Assembly: GCF_900111815.1 (NCBI RefSeq)
Contig: NZ_LT630004.1
Location: 1,571,117 to 1,635,116, forward strand
DNA: 64,000 nucleotides
DNA from: Bacillus massilinigeriensis
GTDB lineage: Bacteria; Bacillota; Bacilli; Bacillales; Cytobacillaceae
Direction: 5' to 3'
A program made the position numbers and the translations under genes. Shown here one piece after another: positions 44,967-53,741 of the stretch (position 1 is the first letter of the stretch; every line of letters begins with the position of its first letter). The notes below the pieces were generated by a model. The model saw only the letters and a list, made by a program, of their open reading frames with translations. It did not search any database and was not told where the DNA came from.

Positions 44967-46323
44967 AGGCACCTTGTGGTTCCAAACCTTTTCTTCTTTT
45001 TCCAAGTTTATTGATAATAAGGAGGACGGACACGATAATACCAACAAAGAGAAGACTAATAAAAAAGCCTGGACGGCTCCCCTTGTCGAGGAGTGTGCCA
45101 CTCACTGCAAAGAGGATTAGCAGGATTCCGGTAACCTGCTTTATTTTCTGGAAACTATCCAGGTCGATAATTTTCTTATAGGAAAACAGCACAAACAACC
45201 AGTTATACAAGAGCATTAACCCAGCCGCTGTTGTCAAGTATTCATAGATTTTATCCGGCATAGCAAGAGCTAAAACAATCGAGCCGGCTAACCCAGCAAT
45301 CGTTAGGAGTAAAGCAAAAGCAGGAACCTTTAGTTTCCCTTTTTTCGCAAGAATCTTTGGTGCGTCTCCATCCTTCGCAAGCGTCACAATCATTGTGATG
45401 ACAGCAAAAAGAGAAGCACACATTGTAGAAAAACCAGCGATAATCATTGCTCCATTGAAAAGATGCGGAACGAGCGGGAGATGGTATCGATCAAGGGCGA
45501 GGACGAACGGGCTTTCTTTCGTATTAAAATCCTCAAACCTTACCATCGTTACCGCAAGCGCAATAGATAGAAGGTATATCGTTGTCAATGCTAACAGCAT
45601 AACTTTTCCTGCTTTTGGAGCATCTTCTTTATTTTTCAACCTAGGTGCCATCATTCCCATGATTTCAATCCCGCCAAAAGCGTAAAATGCAAAAATAAGG
45701 CCAGTCCAAAGGCCTTTCATCCCATTCGGAAAAAAATCTCCCATCGAAGCAGGGGTGACAAACTCGTTTCCTTTCCCGTGGATGATACCGAACAAAGCAA
45801 GCGCTGCAATAATGAGAAACATCAATATTGCTGCTACCTTGATCACTGCAAAAATATTCTCCATCTTTTCAAATCCGTTTGTTCCTGTCAGTATAACAAT
45901 GATTCCTAACACTGCAAAGCATGCAGCAAATACCCACATTGGGATATTAGGAAACCAAAAGCGGGAAAAAATCGAAAGAGCGGTCAATTGGCTCCCCATA
46001 ATGAGCAGCTCTGAACTCCAATAAACCCAACCGCTCGTAAATCCAGCCCAATGACCATAGGCCTTCTTTGCATAGGCTCGAAAAGAACCTTTTTGCGGAT
46101 CTTTTGCAGACATTCTCGATAGCGCGTCGAATACGAGATAAGTACCGGTTGCTGCAAGAATAAAAGCTACGAGCACAGCAGGTCCTGCCATTGTAATAGC
46201 AAGGCTAGAACCTAGGAAAAAGCCTGTACCAATTATGCAGCCTACCCCTATAATGGATAACTGCCACCACTGAAGCTTTTTTCCTTCTGATGATGATGAT
46301 GATGGCGTGCATTGACTGCCCAT
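44965..46323 (-). CDS. Amino-acid permease, APC superfamily
   Basis: A 452-residue permease with about twelve helices. The unwound first helix GVGCIIGTGFFLGSS and the conserved FYAFGGIEIMG segment place it with the amino acid-polyamine-organocation permeases (YbxG/RocE-like). A Ser-rich stretch occurs near the N terminus. It imports an amino acid, identity unknown. The ATG at 46323 follows GGGGGG. Confidence 0.87.
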   Translation of the reverse strand: MGSQCTPSSSSSEGKKLQWWQLSIIGVGCIIGTGFFLGSSLAITMAGPAVLVAFILAATGTYLVFDALSRMSAKDPQKGSFRAYAKKAYGHWAGFTSGWVYWSSELLIMGSQLTALSIFSRFWFPNIPMWVFAACFAVLGIIVILTGTNGFEKMENIFAVIKVAAILMFLIIAALALFGIIHGKGNEFVTPASMGDFFPNGMKGLWTGLIFAFYAFGGIEIMGMMAPRLKNKEDAPKAGKVMLLALTTIYLLSIALAVTMVRFEDFNTKESPFVLALDRYHLPLVPHLFNGAMIIAGFSTMCASLFAVITMIVTLAKDGDAPKILAKKGKLKVPAFALLLTIAGLAGSIVLALAMPDKIYEYLTTAAGLMLLYNWLFVLFSYKKIIDLDSFQKIKQVTGILLILFAVSGTLLDKGSRPGFFISLLFVGIIVSVLLIINKLGKRRKGLEPQGA

Positions 46324-46489
46324 CAAATCCCCCCTTTTTACAATATTGTTTGATTTTGAATAGGGTTTTATGTAAGGGATGTTGTTACAATCGATTCTCT
46401 AACCATCATTAAATGGTATAATGATAATTGATTGTTTTTTGCTAATGGGTTATATAATAGGAAAAATGAACAATAAAGGATGATAGTAC

Positions 46490-46789
46490 ATGTTGAAAAT
46501 ATCCGGACATACAGCGGAACGGCTCGAAGATCCATTCGGTCTACTGGAAGGCGAGCGTTATGAATACTTCTTGAATATTGATGTGGATGAAGAGGATGAA
46601 TTATATTCAGAAAACGGGCTTTTACTAAAGGTAATCTTTTCGCTAGAAGATGGCAGCGGAAAAATCCGTCAATATTATTTCATTGATAAAGGGACAGAAA
46701 AAGTACTGGACTTCGCACTAGAGGAAGATGAGGAAGCTACAGTAAATAAATACTGTTTGGAAAATGTGCCCGTAGAGGAAACTTCATAA
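46490..46789 (+). CDS. DUF6509-like protein
   Basis: A 99-residue acidic soluble protein beginning with ISGHTAERLEDPFGLLEGER and containing VDEEDELYSENGLLLKVIFS and LDFALEEDEEA. I recall this layout from the DUF6509 family; no function is known. It is divergent from the amino-acid permease. Confidence 0.7.
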   Translation: MLKISGHTAERLEDPFGLLEGERYEYFLNIDVDEEDELYSENGLLLKVIFSLEDGSGKIRQYYFIDKGTEKVLDFALEEDEEATVNKYCLENVPVEETS

Positions 46790-46886
46790 AAAACGAAGGA
46801 AAGCCGAGTCCGCCGATTTTATAATTCCATATAAAAAAACAGAATTAATTCCGAATTCTAGCAATTAAAGAATGGGGGCAGCCACA

Positions 46887-47615
46887 TTGCTTATTGGACA
46901 TGTAGAAGAGATCGTCCGTCACCCTGTAAAGTCTTTTCGTGGCGAAAAAGTAGAAGCAACCAATGTAATGAGCTATGGTCTTTATGGTGATCGGAGCCAT
47001 GCTTTTTCTGATAGAACAAGACCCGGAAAGTTTCTGACCATTACTCAGTTTCCCGAGATGGTACTTTACAGTGCAAAATTCAACGGAGAGGAAAGCATGG
47101 ATAGATTCCCACCAGTCGAAGTAAAAACTCCATCGAATGAAGTGCTCAATTGGGGAGACAGTCGTCTTACAGAAGAAATAGCTTCAAAAGGAGAACGAGA
47201 GATTGAGCCTATCACGTTCGATCCTGCCGCTGTTCCTCTTGGTGCTATTGAAGAAGAGCATATATTAATTGTAACGGATGCATCGATGGAAAAATTGAAA
47301 TCCTTGAGTGCTAATGCCAATTTAGACTATCAGCGTTTTAGACCAAACCTCTACCTTGCCCTAAATGATAAAGATCCTTTTATTGAAGAGAGCTGGTTTG
47401 GAAAAAAGCTGAAAATAGGAGATGCTGTCGTTCTTAGACTAATCAGGCATTGCGAACGCTGCATGATCGTTACTGTTGATCCTATGACGGCTCACACTGA
47501 TCCTTCTCTCCTTCAGACATTAGTCAGAAAAAGAAATAATCATTTTGGGGTGTATGCAGGAGTCTTAAAAACAGGTAAAATCCGGACAGGCGATCCGGTA
47601 TACCTAATCGACTGA
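46887..47615 (+). CDS. MOSC-domain protein with N-terminal beta-barrel
   Basis: A 242-residue protein: MOSC N-terminal barrel (VEEIVRHPVKSFRGEKV, YGLYGDRSHAF) followed by MOSC (DYQRFRPNLYLA, IRHCERCMIVTVDP with the conserved Cys). Related to YcbX-type and mARC proteins that reduce N-hydroxylated compounds with molybdenum cofactor. The TTG at 46887 has GGGGG eight bases upstream; an ATG 15 bases earlier lacks an SD. This is a second, different MOSC protein in the window. Confidence 0.85.
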   Translation: MLIGHVEEIVRHPVKSFRGEKVEATNVMSYGLYGDRSHAFSDRTRPGKFLTITQFPEMVLYSAKFNGEESMDRFPPVEVKTPSNEVLNWGDSRLTEEIASKGEREIEPITFDPAAVPLGAIEEEHILIVTDASMEKLKSLSANANLDYQRFRPNLYLALNDKDPFIEESWFGKKLKIGDAVVLRLIRHCERCMIVTVDPMTAHTDPSLLQTLVRKRNNHFGVYAGVLKTGKIRTGDPVYLID

Positions 47616-47647
47616 CAATATGCAGGAGAGCCGCCAGCTTTCCTGCA

Positions 47648-48154
47648 TTATTTTCCATCTTCCACTTTTGAAAAAAAGACATGCTCCGCTATTAATTCTT
47701 CTCCAATCGTGAAAATACCGAAAGAAAAATCTTTTTGCCTTCGCTTGTCAGTGGGAGAACCAGGATTAAAAAGCAACGTCCCTTCAATATATTGAAGGGA
47801 AGGTATATGCGAGTGCCCAAAAATGATTGCATCTACATCATCTCCTTTAAAAGCTTCAACTGCTCTTTGCTTCGTCGACCTCCCCTTGCCATGCCCATGT
47901 ATAATCCCAATACGCTTCCCCTCTACCTCGAGGATTTCCTTTTCCTTTAAGTATCTCCTAAGTTCTGGCGAGTCAACATTTCCCATAACTCCGACAAGAG
48001 GAGCAAGTTGGTGAATTTCTTTATAAACCTCAACTGTTTGCCAATCACCCGCGTGGATGATTAACGAAGCATCTTCTATTTCGCGCTTAATCACCTTTGA
48101 AAGCACTCTCCCTCTTTTGGGCAAGTGGGTATCAGACAGAATGACTATTTTCAT
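47648..48154 (-). CDS. YfcE/YsnB-type metallophosphoesterase
   Basis: A 168-residue phosphodiesterase. Metal-binding motifs SDTHLPKRG, HAGDWQT, MGNVDSPE, IHGHGKG and GHSHIP are all visible and in normal order. The family hydrolyses phosphodiester or nucleotide bonds with Mn or Ni; substrate unknown. Confidence 0.9.
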   Translation of the reverse strand: MKIVILSDTHLPKRGRVLSKVIKREIEDASLIIHAGDWQTVEVYKEIHQLAPLVGVMGNVDSPELRRYLKEKEILEVEGKRIGIIHGHGKGRSTKQRAVEAFKGDDVDAIIFGHSHIPSLQYIEGTLLFNPGSPTDKRRQKDFSFGIFTIGEELIAEHVFFSKVEDGK

Positions 48155-48274
48155 CCTCGCACCTCCTATTGAAATATTCCCTTGTTTTATTTTTTAAACT
48201 CATCAAAAATAGATTACGAAAAATGGGAGAGGCGGAACGGAATAGAATCCACGAATGCTCGTGGATTCCTTTTC

Positions 48275-49102
48275 TCACGCTTCTTTTTTAGCAGCAGTCG
48301 TCCGCTTTCTTTTCGCCGGTTGCTTTTTCGGTTTTGTCCTATCGATTGATGCTTGTAGGGCTGCCATTAAGTCTGTCACATTTGACACAGGTTCTCTATC
48401 TGCAACTGAAACAATTTCTTTGCCGCTCCGCTTCGCTTCTATCAGCTCCATTAATGATGCTCTGTAATCATCACGGTATTTTCTTGGCTCAAATTCAGCA
48501 GTAAGTTGATCAATAAGAAGAATGGCCGTATCCAATTCCTTTTGGGTAACTTTATCATCCGGAGGCACATTGGGTATATCAGCAGTTTTGCGCACTTCAT
48601 CAGGAAAATGGATGGTTTCCATAACCAACGTGTTTTCATATACCCTGATCACCGCAAGCTGTTCTTTGGCACGAATAATAATCTTTGCGATACCGACTTT
48701 TTTCGATTCTTGAAGCGCTTTTCTTAAAAGAGAGTAAGCTTTTCCTCCCCCTTCATTAGGAGACATATAATATCCTTTATTAAAATAGATAGGATCAATC
48801 TCTTCCATATTGACAAAATCGATGATTTCTACTGCCTTTTCTTCATTTTCTTTTCGCAAATTTTCTAATTCTTTATTGTCTAGCACAACAAATTTCCCTT
48901 TAGTATATTCATAAGCCTTTACAATGTCCTCAGCTTTGATTTCCCGGTCACACGCTGGACAAACCTTTTCGTATTTCAATGGAGTATGGCACTCTTTATG
49001 CAGTGTCCGCAGCTTGATATCCTTATCTTCCGTTGCTGCATGCAGCTTTATTGGAATGTTGACAAGTCCAAAACTGATACTTCCCTTCCACATGGTATGC
49101 AT
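48275..49102 (-). CDS. ykoV: Ku-like DNA end-binding protein
   Basis: A 275-residue bacterial Ku homodimer subunit. MWKGSISFGLVNIPIKLHAA, HKECHTPLKYEKVCPACDREI and LKGYYMSPNEGGGKAYSLLRKAL-like segments are standard, with a basic Lys/Arg-rich tail after residue about 255. It binds DNA ends and recruits LigD for non-homologous end joining; in B. subtilis the pair acts in spores under sigma-G. Start at ATG 49102 after AAAGGTGG. It is divergent from ligD. Confidence 0.95.
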   Translation of the reverse strand: MHTMWKGSISFGLVNIPIKLHAATEDKDIKLRTLHKECHTPLKYEKVCPACDREIKAEDIVKAYEYTKGKFVVLDNKELENLRKENEEKAVEIIDFVNMEEIDPIYFNKGYYMSPNEGGGKAYSLLRKALQESKKVGIAKIIIRAKEQLAVIRVYENTLVMETIHFPDEVRKTADIPNVPPDDKVTQKELDTAILLIDQLTAEFEPRKYRDDYRASLMELIEAKRSGKEIVSVADREPVSNVTDLMAALQASIDRTKPKKQPAKRKRTTAAKKEA

Positions 49103-49169
49103 GATAATTCCACCTTTTTTCTTTATCTTGTGATGCTGACAGTTAAACATTCCTTTTAAGATTTCCCAA

Positions 49170-49187
49170 TGTATCATTTGTATCATT
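49170..49187. repeat. Tandem TGTATCATT repeat between ku and ligD
   Basis: Two adjacent exact copies of TGTATCATT in the 128-base space between the divergent ku and ligD starts. Confidence 0.7.
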
Positions 49188-49230
49188 GTGAATCTTTTAG
49201 TGAAAAACTATGCTAAAAGGAATGAAAAAA

Positions 49231-51060
49231 ATGAAACCAATGCTTCCTACATTAACATTTGACCCGCCAATAGGCGAGAACTGGCGTTACGAAACAAAAT
49301 TTGATGGCTACAGAGCTTTGCTTGATGTAGGAAAGGACATCACACTAACAAGCAGAAATGGAAAATCTTTAAAAAGTATTTTCCCGGAAATTCACCAATA
49401 TCTTGATACACTTTCCCTTAAGTTGAAAAATACCCTACCCATTCGCCTTGATTGTGAACTTGTTCTGCTGGAAAACAACTACAAGTCAGATTTTTCCGCT
49501 TTGCAGGTAAGAGGAAGAATGCGTTCTCCTTCTAAAATTAAAGAAATGGCAGAGAGAAGTCCATGCAGTCTTATCGCTTTTGATTTATTGATGATAAAAG
49601 GAAAGGATCTTAGGTTTTTTCCATATTCTCAGAGAAGGAAAAAATTAGAATTGCTTCTTGACTCTCTTGGCTTGCCAAAACATCTAAATGTGGATCATCC
49701 AGGTTTGTTAAAAATCGTTCAATCAACAGATCAATTCGATTCATTATGGGAATCTGTCGTGTCCCATAATGGAGAAGGAATCGTTGCAAAAACACAGGAT
49801 AGCATATGGCAGGAGGGCAAGCGCAGCAACCATTGGTTAAAGCTCAAAAACTGGAAGTATGTTTCTTGTTTTTTAACCGGATACGAAAAATCTAATGGTT
49901 ACTTCTATGTTTCTGTCTTTGATGAAAAGGAAATCATCCAAATCGGCCATGTGTTGTTCGGTTTTAAACCAGAAGAGAAGGCCGCGCTTCTAGAAACAAT
50001 GAAGAAAAACAAATCCTCAGAGGATGCTCGATTTATTACAACCCTTCCAGGTATTTGCCTAGAAATAAAGTACCTGGAACTTTATGAAGGAGAACTGCGT
50101 GAACCTCATTTTCACCAATTTCGTTTTGATCTCGAGCCTAAAGATTGTACTTTTCATCAATTCAAGGTTCAGCAAAGGAATTTGCCGCCAGGTATTGAAA
50201 TAACCCATCCGGAGAAAATTCTATGGAAGGATCCTAAGGTTACAAAGCAGGAGTATATCCAATATCTTCATGACGTTTCAGGCTATATGCTCCCTTTTTT
50301 AAAAAATCGGCATTTAACCGTGATACGCTATCCCCACGGAACTATGGGAGAAGCCTTCTATCAAAAAAACAAACCAGATTACGCACCAGAATTTGTTCCA
50401 TCATCCGAATGGGAAGGAATCCAATACTTAATATGTAATGATTTAAAAACGTTAATGTGGCTTGGAAATCAAATAGCGTTGGAATTTCATATTCCTTTTC
50501 AGACAATTGGAAAAGACTGCCCAGATGAAATAGTCTTTGATCTAGACCCTCCATCAAGAGATTACTTTCATTTGGCAGTAAAGGCCTCGTTAATAATCAA
50601 GGAAGCCCTTGACGGACTACGATTAGAAGCTTTTATTAAGACATCAGGAAACAAAGGTTTGCAAATTTACATTCCTCTTCCTAATGGAAAATATAGCTAT
50701 GAAGAGACTAGGCTATTTACAGCCTTTGTTGCCCAATACCTTGTTTCGAAGGACCCAGACAGTTTTACAGTTGAAAGATTGAAGAAAAATCGCAAAAACA
50801 GACTCTATGTTGACTATGTCCAGCATGCAGCAGGAAAAACAATCATTTGCCCTTATTCACCTAGGGGAAGCGATAGAGCAAATATAGCAGCTCCGTTATA
50901 TTGGGATGAGGTAAACGAAACTCTCTCCAGCGACAAGTACAAGCTTCCAACAATGATGGAACGCTTAAAAAAGATAGGATGCCCTTTTAAAACATACTTC
51001 GAAGCAAAAGATCGCCAGGATTTCGAAGCTGTTTTCAAGTTTTTAAAACAAAAAAAATGA
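49231..51060 (+). CDS. ykoU: ATP-dependent DNA ligase LigD (ligase plus polymerase)
   Basis: A 609-residue protein for NHEJ. The N-terminal ligase domain has the nucleotidyl-accepting Lys in YETKFDGYRALLD, followed by GEGIVAKTQD and HWLKLKN. The C-terminal primase-polymerase domain has IVFDLDPPSRD (metal-binding Asp pair) and IKTSGNKGLQIYIPL. There is no phosphoesterase domain, as in B. subtilis YkoU. The ATG at 49231 follows AAAGGA; two in-frame ATGs upstream lack a proper SD. Confidence 0.93.
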   Translation: MKPMLPTLTFDPPIGENWRYETKFDGYRALLDVGKDITLTSRNGKSLKSIFPEIHQYLDTLSLKLKNTLPIRLDCELVLLENNYKSDFSALQVRGRMRSPSKIKEMAERSPCSLIAFDLLMIKGKDLRFFPYSQRRKKLELLLDSLGLPKHLNVDHPGLLKIVQSTDQFDSLWESVVSHNGEGIVAKTQDSIWQEGKRSNHWLKLKNWKYVSCFLTGYEKSNGYFYVSVFDEKEIIQIGHVLFGFKPEEKAALLETMKKNKSSEDARFITTLPGICLEIKYLELYEGELREPHFHQFRFDLEPKDCTFHQFKVQQRNLPPGIEITHPEKILWKDPKVTKQEYIQYLHDVSGYMLPFLKNRHLTVIRYPHGTMGEAFYQKNKPDYAPEFVPSSEWEGIQYLICNDLKTLMWLGNQIALEFHIPFQTIGKDCPDEIVFDLDPPSRDYFHLAVKASLIIKEALDGLRLEAFIKTSGNKGLQIYIPLPNGKYSYEETRLFTAFVAQYLVSKDPDSFTVERLKKNRKNRLYVDYVQHAAGKTIICPYSPRGSDRANIAAPLYWDEVNETLSSDKYKLPTMMERLKKIGCPFKTYFEAKDRQDFEAVFKFLKQKK

Positions 51061-51082
51061 TGCGGTTTTTTCCGCATCATTT
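51055..51082. terminator. Bidirectional terminator
   Basis: AAATGATGCGG / CCGCATCATTT with a T6 loop, overlapping the ligD stop codon. Confidence 0.85.
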
Positions 51083-51127
51083 TGGGTTGGGGGCTTGGAT
51101 TCGCTCCTTAGCAGAAAGTTTACATCC

Positions 51128-52102
51128 TTAAGCTTCTGCGATTACCCTTTCGGCTATTTCCTGTATTTTATTGTATCGCTCCTGCTCCTTCAATTCCTTC
51201 TTCTCCTGCAATAAGACAGAACCGCCGGATATATCGACATCAACCAACGCTTTGTATAAGTATGTCGCGTTTCCAATTAAATCAATGGAGTAGTTTCCCC
51301 CAGATCGATGTACTACGCAACGAACCATTCCACCTGGATTGTATACTTCGATGCTCTTTTCAAAGTCATTTCCCGCAGTAAGACACGTTACGAGACTTGC
51401 TGCTGACATCGCTGTACCGCATGCATTCGTAAATCCGACTCCTCGTTCGTAAGTCCTGACAAATATTCTATTTTTCCCTAACAACCTGATAAAGCTTACA
51501 TTGACTCCATCAGGAAAAAAAGGATTTTTACCGTTTACTTTTTCGCTCAACTCCCATTGCAAGTCAGAATCCAAGTCTACTTGATCCACCATAGCGGCAA
51601 GGTGTGGATTCGGAACAGCAAGCGCAGTAAATTCAAGTTGTTCTGACAACTCTGGGATTTTGTCCTTAATAAGTTCCTTTTTATTCAACACAAGCGGTAA
51701 ATCTTCCAACTGAAAGGAAACAGGTGAAATCTCTACAGAATAAGTCGGTATACCTTCCAATATATCTTCGTCTTTATGCACACGAAGGTCTGCTTTCATC
51801 GTCTCTATTAAGGCTTCTGTTATTCCTAGCTGTTCACATACATAGCGCCCGGCACATCTTAAACCATTTCCACACATGGATGCTTCTGATCCATCACTGT
51901 TAAAAACCCTCATCCGCGCCTCCGCTCGGTCACTCTTTAAAATATATAGGACACCGTCGGCACCTAAAGCACCTTTCCTGTTACATAAAAGCTCTGCCAG
52001 TTTACCTCTAAATATTTCATGTATTTCCAGATTACCTTTTGTCTCATCAATCAACAAAAAATCATTTCCAGAACCATGGCATTTAATAATTTCTATTTTC
52101 AT
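51128..52102 (-). CDS. dapF: Diaminopimelate epimerase
   Basis: A 324-residue PLP-independent epimerase that makes meso-diaminopimelate for lysine and peptidoglycan. Catalytic cysteines are Cys77 in MCGNGLRC and Cys228 in FTNACGTAMSA. The protein is roughly 40 residues longer than the usual 280, mostly from a charged C-terminal helix (LLQEKKELKEQERYNKIQEI). Start at ATG 52102 after GGAGGAG. It stands apart from other dap genes. Confidence 0.93.
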   Translation of the reverse strand: MKIEIIKCHGSGNDFLLIDETKGNLEIHEIFRGKLAELLCNRKGALGADGVLYILKSDRAEARMRVFNSDGSEASMCGNGLRCAGRYVCEQLGITEALIETMKADLRVHKDEDILEGIPTYSVEISPVSFQLEDLPLVLNKKELIKDKIPELSEQLEFTALAVPNPHLAAMVDQVDLDSDLQWELSEKVNGKNPFFPDGVNVSFIRLLGKNRIFVRTYERGVGFTNACGTAMSAASLVTCLTAGNDFEKSIEVYNPGGMVRCVVHRSGGNYSIDLIGNATYLYKALVDVDISGGSVLLQEKKELKEQERYNKIQEIAERVIAEA

Positions 52103-52194
52103 TCTAGACTCCTCCAACCACTTTTTATACTAAAAGCTGCCATAACCTAAAGCCAATGTACAAGATTCTAATAGAAAGAAACACTTAGCATAAA

Positions 52195-52770
52195 CTATGG
52201 TAGTTTCTTCATTTCCCTCTCCATAAAGCTTCTATTCATTCCCCCGATGGACTTGCTGCGGATTACTCCTTTAGAATCAATGAAATATGTGGTAGGATAG
52301 GCCATGATTTCATACATGCTTGATACTTCCCCTTCCTTGTCCAAAGGAACAGTAAAAGTCAAACCGTACTCTTTCACAAACGCTTCTACATGTTGGAGTT
52401 TCTTCTCGCTATGTGCCATATTGACCGCTAAAATTACATACCCATTTTCTTTCTGATCTTTAAACATTTCTTCCATTTCTGGCATTTCTGCTCTGCATGG
52501 CTTGCACCATGATGCCCAAAAATTCAGCAACACTTTCTTTCCTTTATAATCACTTAATGCAACTGTTTTTCCATCTAAATCTGTCAGTTGGAAGTCAGGG
52601 GCTTTATTCCCTTTCTCCAACCCTTCTATTATTGACTTTATATCCTTGATTTCTTCGTACTTCCCTGCTTCTCCAGCTCTCTTTATCATGCCCTCTTCCT
52701 TTAGCATGGTTTTGTCGACAATGAAAAGCACTGCAAGAAGAATTCCTACTATTAAAATGAATTTTTTCAT
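52195..52770 (-). CDS. TlpA/ResA-like thiol-disulfide oxidoreductase
   Basis: A 191-residue membrane-anchored thioredoxin-fold protein. An N-terminal helix (about residues 3-20) is followed by GNKAPDFQLTDLDGK and LLNFWASWCKPCRAEMPEM, with the active CxxC (CKPC) and the cis-Pro region AYPTTYFID. It reduces or oxidises exported proteins, possibly cytochrome c or spore proteins; B. subtilis YneN is close in size. The ATG at 52770 follows AGGAGG. Confidence 0.88.
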   Translation of the reverse strand: MKKFILIVGILLAVLFIVDKTMLKEEGMIKRAGEAGKYEEIKDIKSIIEGLEKGNKAPDFQLTDLDGKTVALSDYKGKKVLLNFWASWCKPCRAEMPEMEEMFKDQKENGYVILAVNMAHSEKKLQHVEAFVKEYGLTFTVPLDKEGEVSSMYEIMAYPTTYFIDSKGVIRSKSIGGMNRSFMEREMKKLP

Positions 52771-52852
52771 CACTTTCCTCCTGTACACTCCCTCCTGTTC
52801 ATTGTAACTTTTCCTCGTTTACTTGACCATAGAAACGTTCCTTGCCAGAAGC

Positions 52853-53629
52853 TCAATGGTTGAAATAGCAATATTCGACCGTCAGCACCGCGAGCATAAA
52901 AAGCCTATTCTTCCGATTCGCGCCTGCATCAAAACTAAGAATTGGAGTGTTAGGCCGAAATAAGTGGTTCCACCCCGATTTCATCCAACCCGTTTGATAT
53001 TGAGAAAGCACAAATCCGTTTTCCTTTTTCAAACGTAAATCGGTATACATTTTGGACCCAGAGGACAAGGAGGCAATCTCCCTTTCCGGAAGCATCAACC
53101 CTCTTTTTAACGTACCATCATATCGTGCTATAAGATTTCCTTTGTCATCAAAAACTTTTGCTTTTTTTTCCCATACAGTTATCCTGGCATTCATTACTCC
53201 TTGCTGATCTAGTAGAAAAAAATCTTTCTTTAAACGTTTATCCATAAAATCCGGAAAAATCCATCTCCAAGCTTTTTCTCTTGACTCCTTGATTTCCCCT
53301 ACCATTATTCCCTCGGGAGAAAATAATAGCAGTTTCAGTGCTTGAGCTGGAGCAAAAGCTACTACCAGATGCTCTGTATCCAAAATATCAGATTTATTAT
53401 CTATACTGCAATTCTCTGAACTGGTGAAAGCGATTTGTGATTTATTCAATAAATACCCTTGAAACTGCCAAAAGGAAAAGAATAAATAGGGCCCTGCAGC
53501 AAGTCCAAATGGTACTCTGATGGACAAAATTAAACAGAAACCGAGAATGGCAGCCATAATAGTAAGGGAGAGAATAACGGAATTTAAGTAAGAAGATGCG
53601 CAATGCAAATAGTATTGTCGGATGCTCAT
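52853..53629 (-). CDS. Membrane protein of unknown function
   Basis: A 258-residue protein with two N-terminal membrane helices (about residues 15-35 and 40-60) and a mostly beta-type C-terminal part. The region MNARITVWEKKAKVFDDKGN faintly recalls LURP/tubby-type or scramblase-like beta repeats, but this is only an impression. It sits between a protease and a thiol oxidoreductase on the same strand. No family recognised. Confidence 0.65.
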   Translation of the reverse strand: MSIRQYYLHCASSYLNSVILSLTIMAAILGFCLILSIRVPFGLAAGPYLFFSFWQFQGYLLNKSQIAFTSSENCSIDNKSDILDTEHLVVAFAPAQALKLLLFSPEGIMVGEIKESREKAWRWIFPDFMDKRLKKDFFLLDQQGVMNARITVWEKKAKVFDDKGNLIARYDGTLKRGLMLPEREIASLSSGSKMYTDLRLKKENGFVLSQYQTGWMKSGWNHLFRPNTPILSFDAGANRKNRLFMLAVLTVEYCYFNH

Positions 53630-53741
53630 TTAGGTTATCGTCCTTTATTTGAATTCTACTATAGTATATTAATCCTTCTAGAAATCATGCTGAAAAACAG
53701 AATAAGGAGTACAGTCGTTGATGACCATACTCCTCATTTTC

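Noticed and set aside
49103-49230. Sigma-G promoters for ku and ligD
   Set aside because: TGAATC and TATGCTA are present near ligD but only 14 bases apart, and the putative -10 lies only about 20 bases before the chosen ligD start.
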